A stretch of DNA of 64,000 nucleotides from Arthrobacter silvisoli. GTDB lineage: Bacteria; Actinomycetota; Actinomycetes; Actinomycetales; Micrococcaceae. Position numbers and translations under genes: made by a program. Below, in pieces: positions 7,897-16,798 of the stretch (position 1 is its first letter; each line of letters begins with the position of its first letter). The stretch covers positions 1 to 64,000 of the forward strand of contig NZ_QRCU01000036.1 in NCBI RefSeq assembly GCF_003369445.1, written 5' to 3'. The notes beneath the pieces were generated by a model. The model searched no databases, was not told where the DNA came from, and saw nothing but the letters and a program-made list of their open reading frames with translations.

Positions 7897-8295
7897 TTAC
7901 GCCCGTACCCGCTGCGCCAGCGCGTCCTCGAGGAAGCCGAGGTGGGCCGGGGTCGGCTTGGTCACGTTGGCCTCGTACCCGGGGTGCTTGATCAGGAACT
8001 TCTTGATGAACGGGCACACGGGAACAATCCGCAGGCCCGCGGCGACCGTCTGGTCCAGCGCTTCGGCGGCGAGCTTCCCGGCCAGGCCCTGCCCGCCGTA
8101 TTCCTCGTTGATGACCGTGTGGTAGAAAATCCGCTGCCCGACGGCGGGGGCTTGCGAACCGGGGTCCGCGGCACCTTCGCCGGCGGCAGCACCGCCGTCG
8201 TAATCCTTGTACACGGCCTTGCCGATCACGCGGCCGGCATCCTGCAGTTCGAAGCGTTCCCGCCCGGTGTTGTGGTGGATAAGCAAATTGTCCAT
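7897..8295 (-). CDS. GNAT N-acetyltransferase (YjdJ-like)
   Basis: 132 residues. After an N-terminal strand pair (GRERFELQDAGRVIGKAVYK) comes the acetyl-CoA binding region NEEYGGQGLAGKLAAEALDQ, matching the Q/R-x-x-G-x-A/G signature, then GLRIVPVCPFIKKFLIKHPG, the ending typical of the small YjdJ/COG2388 acetyltransferases. The substrate is unknown. An unusual Gly/Ala-rich insert of about 15 residues (GGAAAGEGAADPGSQ) lies in the middle. It converges on the DUF4383 gene. Confidence 0.8.
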   Translation of the reverse strand: MDNLLIHHNTGRERFELQDAGRVIGKAVYKDYDGGAAAGEGAADPGSQAPAVGQRIFYHTVINEEYGGQGLAGKLAAEALDQTVAAGLRIVPVCPFIKKFLIKHPGYEANVTKPTPAHLGFLEDALAQRVRA

Positions 8296-8309
8296 CCCCC
8301 GAATCTACG

Positions 8310-8993
8310 TCATGCGGAAGGTCCGGCCGGGTCCTTCCGGGCGTCGAGCCTGCCGGCGATTTTCTCCTCGAGCGCCGCGACCGCCGCTTCCGGCAGGACG
8401 ATCAGCCCATCAAGCTCCTTGCGGGCGCGCTTGTACGCGGTCTGCCGTTCCGCCGGCGTGGCCGCACTGTCTTCGGCGATCCGCAGGAGCTTCCGGGCGG
8501 TCGCCAGGCGCTGGCGCTCGGGGCCAGTGAAGTTGCCGTCCTTGATCCGCCTGGCCTCACGCTCGGCGACGTCGAACGCCAGCTCGAAGCCGTGCACGGC
8601 AGCGCGGTACTCAGCCAGGCGGGCCGCCGTCGTGATGTCCTCCGGGGCGGCCGGCCGCAGCGCGTCGGCCTCCTTCTTGGCCCGCAGGAACGCGACGGTG
8701 AGGGGTTCACGGACGTCCGTCATCAGCGGGAAATCAATGAGTTTGCCGACGTCCAGTTCGTAGTCCAGCCACGTGCGGTTCACGGAATCGTGGGCTGCCA
8801 TCAAGGCGGCCACCTCGGCCCGGCTGGCCTGCTCTGCCGCGGCGGCCTGGTTCTTCAGTTTCAGCAGTTCGACCTTGCGCCGGTGCCGCCGTTCGCTCGC
8901 CCTGGACAACTGGCGCGCCCACCCGCCGGCCATTCCGCCGAGGGGGAAAACGAGCCACCAGTAGTTTCCGAGGAAGTCGAAGAAGGGTTCCAC
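8310..8993 (-). CDS. Conserved membrane-anchored coiled-coil protein of unknown function
   Basis: 227 residues. One N-terminal hydrophobic segment (about 8-23, [17 protein letters not shown]) is followed by a basic stretch ([19 protein letters not shown]) and a long, mostly helical, charged cytoplasmic region. No catalytic motif was recognised. Homologues occur in Arthrobacter-type genomes as hypothetical proteins. It ends 14 bases before the start of the acetyltransferase gene, so the two may be co-transcribed. Confidence 0.6.
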   Translation of the reverse strand: MEPFFDFLGNYWWLVFPLGGMAGGWARQLSRASERRHRRKVELLKLKNQAAAAEQASRAEVAALMAAHDSVNRTWLDYELDVGKLIDFPLMTDVREPLTVAFLRAKKEADALRPAAPEDITTAARLAEYRAAVHGFELAFDVAEREARRIKDGNFTGPERQRLATARKLLRIAEDSAATPAERQTAYKRARKELDGLIVLPEAAVAALEEKIAGRLDARKDPAGPSA

Positions 8994-9105
8994 TCGTTCA
9001 TCCTCCCATCGGGCCGGGGTGCCTCCAAGGGGCCCGGATTCGGCTTGGAATGGCAGGGAATGCGCCGCCGGCGTGGCTGTCCGGCCCCTCCGTTACGATC
9101 GCCCC

Positions 9106-9537
9106 ATGGACCAGAAACTGCATTTCATCACCTTCGCCACCGAGGACCTGGACCGCGCCCGCGCGTTCTACAAGGACGGCCTTGGCTGGGACCCGCTGCT
9201 GGATGTTCCCGGGGAAATCATCTTCTTCCAGATGGCGCCCGGCATGGTGCTCGGCCTGTTCGATTCGGCGAAGTTCAACCAGGACCTGGGGCGCTCCGGA
9301 ACACCCGTCGGCGTCAGCGGCGTGACCCTCTCACACAACGTGGCCAGCGCGGCCGAGGTGTCGAGCACGATCGACAGACTGGAGGCGGCCGGGGCCACGG
9401 TGCTGAAGCCGGCGCAGGCCGGGGCCTTCGGCGGGATCTTCCACGGCCATGTCCAGGACCCCAACGGCATCATCTGGGAGATCGCGTACAACCCCGGCTG
9501 GAGCATCGGCGAAGACGGCAAGGTGGCGCTCGGGTGA
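9106..9537 (+). CDS. VOC (glyoxalase/bleomycin-resistance) family protein
   Basis: 143 residues from the ATG at 9106. The fold is visible as paired modules: [20 protein letters not shown], then [20 protein letters not shown], and at the C-terminus [20 protein letters not shown], where the H and the final E occupy metal-ligand positions. Such proteins range from lyases to antibiotic-binding proteins, and the substrate cannot be told from sequence. It stands alone. Confidence 0.85.
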   Translation: MDQKLHFITFATEDLDRARAFYKDGLGWDPLLDVPGEIIFFQMAPGMVLGLFDSAKFNQDLGRSGTPVGVSGVTLSHNVASAAEVSSTIDRLEAAGATVLKPAQAGAFGGIFHGHVQDPNGIIWEIAYNPGWSIGEDGKVALG

Positions 9538-9788
9538 CGTCCTGACGTAACGCACATCACCGGTGTCCTTCCCGGAGCTACGATTGACCGTCTGGCTGTC
9601 CGCTGCCGGAGCCTGCCTTACCGGGCTGGTGCCGGGCGATATTGCCGCCAGGTGCGTGCCCACCCGCGCCGCCCAGCTCCCGTTCAGGATCCCTGCCCAT
9701 GCGGGCCACGGCGGCGACCATCGTGCGCCGCGTGCTCGACGCGACCGGCCGATCCTCGCCATCCCGTTCAATCCGAAAGAACTCCCCC

Positions 9789-9971
9789 ATGTCTGTAGCG
9801 TCTCCAGAGAACACTGTCCTGCGAGTTTCCAGTACCGGAAAGGAGCCCGTCGTCCTCAGTGTTGAGGGCGGCGAAACGGTGACCATCCGCATCGAAGTCG
9901 AAAGCAACTGCACGTGCCAGGCGGCCCCCCGCCCCGGATCCTACACGGACAGCGGCCCGGGTCTCGCTTAG
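9789..9971 (+). CDS. Possible small hypothetical protein (60 residues)
   Basis: A short frame begins MSVASPENTVLRVSS and contains a beta-rich segment (EPVVLSVEGGETVTIRIEVE) followed by two cysteines (NCTCQ). The Shine-Dalgarno sequence is weak. It may be a small real gene or a chance frame in the region between the VOC and GntR genes. Confidence 0.3.
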   Translation: MSVASPENTVLRVSSTGKEPVVLSVEGGETVTIRIEVESNCTCQAAPRPGSYTDSGPGLA

Positions 9972-10043
9972 CCTCGGCTCGCTGATGCACGGATAGGCGT
10001 ACGCTGCCGCTGGGGGCGGCGCACGCCTGCGTGCAAGTTTGGT

Positions 10044-10054
10044 TTGTATAACAA
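10044..10054. promoter_or_regulatory. Candidate operator upstream of the GntR gene
   Basis: TTGTATAACAA has complementary arms TTGT and ACAA around ATA and lies about 45 bases before the GntR-family start codon. HutC-type GntR regulators commonly bind GT/AC-flanked A/T centres, so autoregulation is plausible. Confidence 0.4.
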
Positions 10055-10098
10055 CCTCAGTACAGTGGCTCCAACAGACCCCACCCAAGCGAGGCCCC

Positions 10099-10929
10099 GT
10101 GAGCGACACCGCCGTCCAGTTCCTGTCCCGACCCCTCACCGCCCAGCCGGGCCAGCCCCTGCGCGTGGCCGCGTACTCCCGCATCGCCGAGGCCATCCGC
10201 ACCAAGCTGCTCTCCCCCGGTTCGCTGCTGCCCACCGAGACCGAGCTCGGCGTCATGATGGACGTCAGCCGCACGGTGATCCGCGAAGCCCTCATGCTGC
10301 TCGAGGAAGACGGCCTCACCCGGGCGCGCCGCGGCGTCGGACGCTTCGTGGCGGACACCCTCCCCCGCATCGGCATCGAAAAGATCCGCCCCTTCGACCA
10401 GCTCCTGGGCGGCTCCGAACTGGACGTCCAGGTCAAGCGCACCCTGGCCGAACTCCAACCGGCCTCCGAGTTCGTCGCGCCCGGCATCGGCGTCGAACCC
10501 AACGAGGACTGCTGGCTCTGGGAAAGCGTGCTCATCCGCAACGGCGAAGCGATCGGGCACCTGCAGGAGAACGTGCCCATCAGTGCGGGCCGGGAGCCCG
10601 GTACCGGAAAAGCAGCCGGTTCCGGTAAGACAGCCGACGACGGCGACTGGCTGGCCGCCGCGGCCGACCCCGCCGGGCGCACCAGCCTGGCCCCGAAGAC
10701 CCTTCTTGAGATCCTCGCCGAACGTCCCGGCATGAGCCTGGGTCCGGGCGAGTGCCAGATCAGCCTCAGCACGGCCGGCCCCAGCCGCGCCAAGCTGTTG
10801 GACCTGCGCCCCTCGGACCCGGTGCTGGTGCTCACCCAGTACGTGCGCCGCGCGGGCAAGCCCTTCTACCTCGCCAAGTGCCTGGTGGCGGCAAAGGCCG
10901 GACACCTCTCGGTGATGCAGTCCTCCTAG
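10099..10929 (+). CDS. GntR-family transcriptional regulator (HutC/UTRA type)
   Basis: 276 residues from a GTG at 10099 with GAGG upstream. The N-terminal winged helix is clear (YSRIAEAIRTKLLSPGSLLP, then EAL MLLEEDGLTRARRGVGRF split across the wing). A UTRA ligand domain fills the rest, with the closing PSDPVLVLTQYVRRAGKPFY. An insert rich in Gly/Lys/Thr (about 177-190) interrupts the ligand domain. The effector is unknown. The nearest substrate-related genes are the amino-acid transporter operon 3 kb downstream, which also has its own PucR-type regulator. Confidence 0.8.
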   Translation: MSDTAVQFLSRPLTAQPGQPLRVAAYSRIAEAIRTKLLSPGSLLPTETELGVMMDVSRTVIREALMLLEEDGLTRARRGVGRFVADTLPRIGIEKIRPFDQLLGGSELDVQVKRTLAELQPASEFVAPGIGVEPNEDCWLWESVLIRNGEAIGHLQENVPISAGREPGTGKAAGSGKTADDGDWLAAAADPAGRTSLAPKTLLEILAERPGMSLGPGECQISLSTAGPSRAKLLDLRPSDPVLVLTQYVRRAGKPFYLAKCLVAAKAGHLSVMQSS

Positions 10930-11311
10930 GCACGTTCGGGGCCGCGGCGACGATTCTGCTGGATCACCCCGCGCAAGCCCGAAGCCCTGCCGTGTGGTTC
11001 CCGGCCCATCGGGTTCAGCAAGCCGGTGACAAGCTGGTGATCCAGCAGAATGTGCGCGGGCCGGGCCCCACCCAATTCCTGGACTGCCGCGTCGGATTCT
11101 GCCGCGCCGGATTCTGCGCCACCATTCGGCCAGACACCGCACTCGGCCGCGGAGTCATTGGGCACACCCCACACCCGGCAGGAATGATGCCCCGGAATCC
11201 GACGGCCTCGGACGGGCTCAACCCCATTGACCCCGGCACGCCCGCGGCGGCTCTGCCGGATCACCGCGTACCATCCCGAAGCCACCCCCCGCCGTTCCGG
11301 GCTTGCCGGGT
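10930..11311. other. 382-bp gap holding degenerate copies of the PucR gene tail
   Basis: No convincing gene lies between the convergent GntR and PucR genes. The stretch contains a second, diverged copy of the last ~22 codons of the PucR gene (minus-strand reading VQELGGARPAHILLDH, compared with VQELGGAGPAHILLDH in the gene), plus short direct and inverted repeats of the same sequence. It looks like a decayed local duplication. Confidence 0.55.
10953..10968. repeat. 16-bp inverted repeat copy 1 (partners at 11036-11051 and 11323-11338)
   Basis: ATTCTGCTGGATCACC at 10953-10968 is the exact reverse complement of GGTGATCCAGCAGAAT at 11036-11051. The latter occurs again at 11323-11338, where it is the coding end of the PucR gene. 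One copy is therefore inverted and two are direct. The spacing would allow an 83-bp-apart stem in RNA. Confidence 0.8.
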
Positions 11312-13066
11312 CTATCCGGTTGGGTGATCCAGCAGAATGTGCGCAGGCCCAGCACCACCCAACTCCTGCACGGCCAGGCTCAGCCAGAGCACCAGCATGT
11401 CGTCCGGCTGGGAAGGATCGATGCCGAAGATCTCCTCCATCCGCCGCAGCCGGTACCGCAGGGTGTTCTGGTGCAAGGACAAGGCCTGCGCGGTCTTGGC
11501 CGAGTCGCAGGAGAAGGCCAGGTACGTGCGCAGGGTCTTCGCGTAATCGGTGCCCGAGCGGGCATCATGCTCCAGCATCGCTGCCGCGGCCGGTGCCATC
11601 AGCCGCGGCTTGCTCCGGAACAGTGCCGCCAGCTCCAGCAGGGTGAGCCGGCTGCGCAGCTCCTCCGCGCTGGCGTAGGCGGCACCGCCGGACGCGGCCC
11701 CTGCCGAACCGGCCCCGGCGATCCTGGAAGAAGCGGCCCCGGCAGACCCAGCCCCGCCGGAAGCCCCGCCGTCGGCCAGCATCAAAAGCACCAGGTCGGC
11801 GTCGTACTTTGAGCGGCTGATCTCGCTCACCGCGGCGACGGGCGTGCCCAGCGCGACCCGCAACTCCAGCCGCAGCGAGGCGGCGGCCCGCTCGATCAGC
11901 CGCCGCGCCAGGGTACCGATCTGCGGCAGCGCGGCCGGCTGGGCCTGGGTGAACAGGGCGTAGATGGTGGTGCCGATCATGACGCACTGGGTCCCCTGCC
12001 GGTACGCCTCGCATTGGGTGGTCACCAGGTCCAGCACCCGGGCCAGCGCGATCTCCTCCGAGCCGGGAACCACCTCCGCCTGGAAGGCGACGACGGCGAA
12101 CGGGCCCTGGCGTCCGAGCGCCAACTGTTCTGCCACAAGCTGGGAGTCGCTGTCGCTTTCCAGCAGCCGGCGCAGCAGTTCGGCGCGCTGCTGCCGGGCG
12201 AGGTCGTAGCTGCTGCGGGCGCGGAGCATGTGCAGCGCGGCGATGTCGGCCGCGCTTTCCAGGGCGCGCTTGGCCTCGGCGTCGAAGCTGCCCTCCGCGT
12301 CCACCACCCAGATGGACCCGAGCGGCTGCGTCCCGGCGCGCACGGCAATGGCCAGGCGGTCCATGGCGTCGCCCACGCCCTCGATGTGCACGGCGCCCTG
12401 GGCCCGGAACACCGCGGCGTACTGCCCGGCGTTCTCCGGGAGGTACGGCACCTGCCTGCCGAGGATGCCACTGCGGCGGTCCTCGTCGATGGGCTGGCCC
12501 GGCAGGGTGGAGTAGGCCAGGATCTGTTCCTGCAGGTTCTCGATGGTGGTGGCCCCGCCCACCATGGCGGCGATCGCGTTGGCCAAAGCGAACAGATCCC
12601 CGACACCCAGCGGCACCAGCGAGCTGTTGGCTTCCGCGAGCGTCCCCACGGCGGATTCGAGCAGCCCGTCCAGCTGCCGCCAGGACACCCCGTCCTCCAC
12701 CACCAGCAGCGCGATCCCGGCCCGGTCCGCCGCGGCGGCCAGTTCCTCAAGCCCCTCCTGCGAGGCGGCCGCCTGCGACGCCGCCTTGACCACCACCGCC
12801 GCGAATCCGGCGCCGGCCGCTTCTTCGACGACGGCGGCGGTGCGCGGCTCCGCGGGGTCCAGCCCGATGCCGAGGAGGATGCCGCCCGGAAGGGATTCGA
12901 GCTCGGCCGTGGGGTCGTAGAGGCCGGGACTCAGCAAGGCGAGTTCCGGCGTCGGGCCGTGAGTGCGGATCCGCAGGCCCGAGCCTTCCAACACTTTCAG
13001 CAGTTCCTGCAGCGGAATCTGTCGGGACTGGCCGGCGGGCCGGGACGCGGAGGGGTTCGAAGCCAT
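11312..13066 (-). CDS. PucR-family transcriptional regulator
   Basis: 584 residues from the ATG at 13066. The N-terminal ~150 residues form a PucR purine-catabolism-like sensor domain (IPLQELLKVLEGSGLRI ... SLPGGILLGIGLDPAEPRT), the middle is a GAF-like/CdaR region, and the C-terminus has the PucR helix-turn-helix (LAFSCDSAKTAQALSLHQNT then RYRLRRMEEIFGIDPSQPDD). Two short Gly/Ala/Ser repeats (GSAGAAS-type, around residue 480) form a linker. Such proteins usually regulate adjacent catabolic genes; it is divergent from the acyltransferase/ABC/enolase operon and is the likely regulator of it. The last ~20 codons are duplicated downstream. Confidence 0.85.
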   Translation of the reverse strand: MASNPSASRPAGQSRQIPLQELLKVLEGSGLRIRTHGPTPELALLSPGLYDPTAELESLPGGILLGIGLDPAEPRTAAVVEEAAGAGFAAVVVKAASQAAASQEGLEELAAAADRAGIALLVVEDGVSWRQLDGLLESAVGTLAEANSSLVPLGVGDLFALANAIAAMVGGATTIENLQEQILAYSTLPGQPIDEDRRSGILGRQVPYLPENAGQYAAVFRAQGAVHIEGVGDAMDRLAIAVRAGTQPLGSIWVVDAEGSFDAEAKRALESAADIAALHMLRARSSYDLARQQRAELLRRLLESDSDSQLVAEQLALGRQGPFAVVAFQAEVVPGSEEIALARVLDLVTTQCEAYRQGTQCVMIGTTIYALFTQAQPAALPQIGTLARRLIERAAASLRLELRVALGTPVAAVSEISRSKYDADLVLLMLADGGASGGAGSAGAASSRIAGAGSAGAASGGAAYASAEELRSRLTLLELAALFRSKPRLMAPAAAAMLEHDARSGTDYAKTLRTYLAFSCDSAKTAQALSLHQNTLRYRLRRMEEIFGIDPSQPDDMLVLWLSLAVQELGGAGPAHILLDHPTG

Positions 13067-13169
13067 GCCCAGCAAACTAGCCGTCCTTGTAGGAAACAAC
13101 AAGCTCACCGAAGCAGCTTGGTGTCGCACGCTAAAGCCAGCGGCACAGGTGCCTCGCCATAGTGGAGGA

Positions 13170-14039
13170 ATGTCACTCACCCTTGAAGCACACCCCGCAG
13201 CACGCCACGCCAGGGCAGCGGCCACCGCGGCCGCCGAACGGGCCGGCGTCACGGTCATCGAAGAAACTGACCGTGAAAAGCTCCGGGACATCGAAGGCCT
13301 GCTCGTCAGCATCTGGGGCACGTCCCCGCACGGCGCCCCCGTCCCCTTCGACATCCTGCGCGCCATCTCGCACGCCGGCTGCAACATCTCCGCCGCCTAC
13401 CTGCCAGACGGCACGCTCTGCGGGGCCGCCGTCGCGATCGTCACCCCGGGCGACACCGCCACCTACTCGTTCATCGCGGGCGTGGCCCCGGGCATTGCGG
13501 ACAAAGGCGTCGGCTTCGCCCTCAAGCAGCACCAGCGCGCCTGGTCCCTGGACCGCGGGATCGAGACCATGACCTGGACCTTCGATCCCCTCGTCAGCCG
13601 CAACGCCCGCTTCAACCTCAGCAAGCTCGGCGCCCACGTCCGCCAGTACGAGCGGAACTTCTACGGCCTGATGGAGGACGAGATCAACGCCAACGACGAA
13701 AGCGACCGCCTCGTGGCCGTCTGGCCCCTCTCCTCCGGGACGAGCATCGCCTGCAGCGAAGGCACCCCCCGCGACGTCGAACTCCCGGCTTCGGAGGGCA
13801 CAACGGTGCTGAAGCACGGGCCCGACGGTGAGCCGCAACTCCTTCGCTCGGATGACGGCAAGGCGGCCGGCACCCTCTGGTGCCGCGCACCCCGCGACAT
13901 CGTGGCCCTGCGTGCCAGTGACCCGGAACAAGCCGCCCTCTGGCGCATCACGATGCGCGAGTCCTTCGAAACCGCCTTCGCCGCCGGGTACCAGGCCGAC
14001 GGCGTCACCCGCACCGGCTGGTACCGGCTCAGCAAGTAA
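13170..14039 (+). CDS. COG3375-type GNAT acyltransferase
   Basis: 289 residues, ATG at 13170 immediately after GTGGAGGA. Residues ~25-200 are the acyltransferase (VIEETDREKLRDIEGLLVSI, ISAAYLPDGTLCGAAVAIVT, KGVGFALKQHQRAWSLDRGI, MTWTFDPLVSRNARFNLSKL), which matches the COG3375 family. In Geobacillus a GNAT of this kind succinylates D-amino acids next to an N-succinylamino acid racemase. Here the same operon has an amino-acid ABC transporter and an enolase-superfamily enzyme, so a similar N-acyl amino acid route is possible. The acyl donor and acceptor are not shown by the sequence. Confidence 0.75.
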   Translation: MSLTLEAHPAARHARAAATAAAERAGVTVIEETDREKLRDIEGLLVSIWGTSPHGAPVPFDILRAISHAGCNISAAYLPDGTLCGAAVAIVTPGDTATYSFIAGVAPGIADKGVGFALKQHQRAWSLDRGIETMTWTFDPLVSRNARFNLSKLGAHVRQYERNFYGLMEDEINANDESDRLVAVWPLSSGTSIACSEGTPRDVELPASEGTTVLKHGPDGEPQLLRSDDGKAAGTLWCRAPRDIVALRASDPEQAALWRITMRESFETAFAAGYQADGVTRTGWYRLSK

Positions 14040-14078
14040 CCGGCTCAGCCACCAGCCACCCCCACCAAGGAGCCCCCC

Positions 14079-15020
14079 ATGAACGCCTCCACCCGGAAAC
14101 ACTCCCTGCGCTACCTGCTCTGCGCCGCCGCCCTCCCGCTGGCACTCGGCCTGAGCGCCTGCGGTGGTGCCGCGACTCCCGCCGAAACGGCCAAGCCCGT
14201 TTCAGCCGCCGACGCCGATCCCGCCGCCGCTGCCGCCCTCCCGGCCCGCTACAAGAGCGCCGGCGTCGTCAAGGTGGCCTCGGACATCCCCTACCCGCCG
14301 CTGGAAATGTTCGACGAGAACCAGAACCTCACCGGCTTGGACGTGGACCTCGCCGCGGCACTCGGCGCCAAGCTCGGCGTGAAGCTCGAGCTGCAGAAGC
14401 AGGCCTTCGACAGCATCATCCCGTCCCTGCAGTCGGGCAAGAACGACATCATCATGTCCGGCATGAACGACACCCCGGAGCGCCAGAAGACCCTGGACTT
14501 CGTGGACTACCTGCACGCCGGCTTCTCCATCCTGGTCCGTGAAGGCAACCCGGAGAACATCACCACGGCGTTGGACCTGTGCGGCAAGACGGTCGCCGTC
14601 CAGAAGGCAACCGTGCAGGGCGACATCCTGCGCAGCTACGAGCAGAAATGCAAGGACAAGGGCTCGGACCCGATCAACGTCACCGAACTCCCGCTGGAGA
14701 CCGACGTGCAGACGGCGGTCCGCGCCGGAAAGGCGAGCGCCGACGTCGTCGATTCCGCCCCGGCGGCCTACGCCGCCAAGACCGCCGGCGACGGCAAGGT
14801 GTTCGACATCGTCCGCGACCCCGCCAACCCGGCCGGCTACAACCCGGTGTACACGGGCATCGGCGTGCTGAAGAAGGACGCCGGGCTCAGCAAGGCGCTC
14901 CTGCTGGCCATGGAGGCCATCGTCAAGGACGGCACGTACGAGGAGATCCTGAAGAAGTACGAGCTCTCCGACTACTCGGTGAAGACTGCCGGGATGAACC
15001 GCGGCAAGGACGTCAAGTGA
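14079..15020 (+). CDS. Amino-acid ABC transporter substrate-binding lipoprotein
   Basis: 313 residues with a lipobox (LGLSAC) after the signal helix. The SBP family 3 signature is clear: KVASDIPYPPLEMFDENQNL, TGLDVDLAAALGAKLGVKLE, FDSIIPSLQSGKNDIIMSGM, and a closing KALLLAMEAIVKDGTYEEIL. These proteins capture polar amino acids or opines outside the membrane. The stop overlaps the GTG start of the permease gene (GTGA), so expression is coupled. Confidence 0.9.
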   Translation: MNASTRKHSLRYLLCAAALPLALGLSACGGAATPAETAKPVSAADADPAAAAALPARYKSAGVVKVASDIPYPPLEMFDENQNLTGLDVDLAAALGAKLGVKLELQKQAFDSIIPSLQSGKNDIIMSGMNDTPERQKTLDFVDYLHAGFSILVREGNPENITTALDLCGKTVAVQKATVQGDILRSYEQKCKDKGSDPINVTELPLETDVQTAVRAGKASADVVDSAPAAYAAKTAGDGKVFDIVRDPANPAGYNPVYTGIGVLKKDAGLSKALLLAMEAIVKDGTYEEILKKYELSDYSVKTAGMNRGKDVK

Positions 15021-15997
15021 GCAGCGCTGTACCGGCCACGACGGCGGCCACGGCGGCGGCCCGGCAAGAGGGTGCCGTCGCCGCGGAAGCCGAGGACGAC
15101 GTCGTCGCCATCCCCCTGCGCCACCCGTGGCGCTGGGTGGTGGCCGCCGTCCTGGTGCTCGCCCTGGCGGGGCTGCTCGCCTCGCTGTGGACGAACCCGA
15201 ACATCGAGCACTCCACGATCGCCACGTACCTGTTCAACCCGAAGATCATCAACGGTGTGGGCCTGAGCCTGCTGGTCACAGTCATTGCGATGCTCGTCTC
15301 CACCGTGCTGGGTGTGCTGCTGGCCGTGATGCGGCTCTCCAAGAACCCGGTGATGAACGCCTTCGCCTGGCTGTACGTGTGGGTGTTCCGGGGGACGCCG
15401 CTGCTGATCCAGATCGTGTTCTGGGGCTACCTGGGCCTGCTGTATTCGCAAATCAGCCTCGGTGTTCCCTTCACGGATTTCACCATCTTCTCCGTGGACA
15501 CCAACACCCTGGTGCCGGCGTTCGTGGCCGGCCTGCTGGCGCTGACCCTGAACCAGGCCGCGTACTCGGCGGAAATCATCCGCAGCGGCATGCTCTCGGT
15601 GGACCCCGGACAGCATGAGGCTGCGGCGTCACTGGGGATGTCGCCGTCGTACACGCTGTTCAAGGTGGTGCTGCCACAGGCCATGCGGGTGATCATCCCG
15701 CCCATGGGCAACGAGACCATCTCCATGCTGAAGCAGACCTCGCTGCTGTCCGTGATCGCGGTGCTGGAGCTGTACACGGTGGCCACGCAGATCTCCTCGC
15801 AGAACCTGCGCCAGGTGGAGCTGCTGCTGGTGGTCAGCGCCTGGTACCTCTTCCTCACCTCGGTGCTGTCCGTGCCGCAGTACTACCTGGAACGGCACTA
15901 CGGCCGCGGCACCGCCGCGCAGGCCCCCACCCTGCTGGGCCGCATCCTGCAGAACCGCATCACCCAAAACCGCATCACCCCAAGGAGCAAGCGATGA
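15017..15997 (+). CDS. Amino-acid ABC transporter permease
   Basis: 326 residues from a GTG overlapping the previous stop. A ~35-residue cytoplasmic extension precedes a HisM-type permease: about five membrane helices (VVAAVLVLALAGLLASLW, VGLSLLVTVIAMLVSTVLGV, VPAFVAGLLALTLNQAAYSA and others) and the EAA loop EAAASLGMSPSYTLFKVVLP that contacts the ATPase. It probably works as a homodimer because only one permease gene is present. The C-terminal codons contain a short imperfect repeat (QNRIT twice). Confidence 0.9.
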   Translation: MSSAVPATTAATAAARQEGAVAAEAEDDVVAIPLRHPWRWVVAAVLVLALAGLLASLWTNPNIEHSTIATYLFNPKIINGVGLSLLVTVIAMLVSTVLGVLLAVMRLSKNPVMNAFAWLYVWVFRGTPLLIQIVFWGYLGLLYSQISLGVPFTDFTIFSVDTNTLVPAFVAGLLALTLNQAAYSAEIIRSGMLSVDPGQHEAAASLGMSPSYTLFKVVLPQAMRVIIPPMGNETISMLKQTSLLSVIAVLELYTVATQISSQNLRQVELLLVVSAWYLFLTSVLSVPQYYLERHYGRGTAAQAPTLLGRILQNRITQNRITPRSKR

Positions 15998-16758
15998 CGG
16001 AAACCCTGGTGCGGGCCAGCAACGTCCGCAAGAGCTACGGCCATGTGGAAGTCCTCAAGGGCGTTTCCCTCACCGTCAAACCGGGCGAGGTGATGTGCCT
16101 GCTGGGCCCCTCCGGCTCCGGGAAGTCCACCTTCCTGCGCTGCATCAACCACTTGGAACGGATCAACGGCGGCCGGATCGAGGTGGGCGGTGAACTGGTG
16201 GGCTACGCCCGGCGGCACGGGAAGATCTTCGAAATGAACCCGCGCGAAGTGTCCCGGCAACGCCGCGGCATCGGCATGGTGTTCCAGCGCTTCAACCTCT
16301 TCCCGCACATGACCGCCGTCGAGAACATCATGGCGGCACCGGTGGGCGTCAAGAAGATGGAGCGCGCCGCCGCGAAGGCCCGCGCCCACGAACTGCTGGA
16401 GCGGGTGGGCCTGTCCCACGTGGCCGGCCACTACCCGGCGCAGCTCTCCGGCGGGCAGCAGCAGCGCGTGGCAATCGCCCGCGCCCTGGCCATGGACCCC
16501 GAGCTGCTGCTCTTCGACGAGCCCACCTCTGCCCTGGACCCCGAACTGGTCGGCGATGTGCTGGACGTGATGCGCCGGCTCGCCGCGGACGGGATGACCA
16601 TGATCGTGGTGACCCATGAGATCGGCTTCGCCCGCAGCGTGGCGGACACCGTGGTGTTCATGGACGGCGGCGTGGTGGTCGAGGCAGGCTCCCCCGCCGA
16701 AGTGCTCGACAACCCGCAGAACCCGCGCACCGTCGCCTTCCTGAACTCCGTGATGTGA
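15994..16758 (+). CDS. Amino-acid ABC transporter ATPase (GlnQ/HisP type)
   Basis: 254 residues, starting in ATGA overlap with the permease stop and preceded by AAGGAG. Walker A (GPSGSGKST), Q-loop (GMVFQRFNLFPHMT), signature (LSGGQQQRVAIARAL), Walker B (LLLFDEPTSALDP) and H-loop (IVVTHE) are all intact. It drives import through the adjacent permease. Confidence 0.93.
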   Translation: MTETLVRASNVRKSYGHVEVLKGVSLTVKPGEVMCLLGPSGSGKSTFLRCINHLERINGGRIEVGGELVGYARRHGKIFEMNPREVSRQRRGIGMVFQRFNLFPHMTAVENIMAAPVGVKKMERAAAKARAHELLERVGLSHVAGHYPAQLSGGQQQRVAIARALAMDPELLLFDEPTSALDPELVGDVLDVMRRLAADGMTMIVVTHEIGFARSVADTVVFMDGGVVVEAGSPAEVLDNPQNPRTVAFLNSVM

Positions 16759-16798
16759 ACGCCCGCTACCTGAACGCCCGCTACCCGAAAGGCACCCA

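Noticed and set aside
12014..13162. Plus-strand frame of 382 codons
   Set aside because: Antisense shadow of the PucR gene, with His/Gly/Arg-rich composition typical of such shadows.
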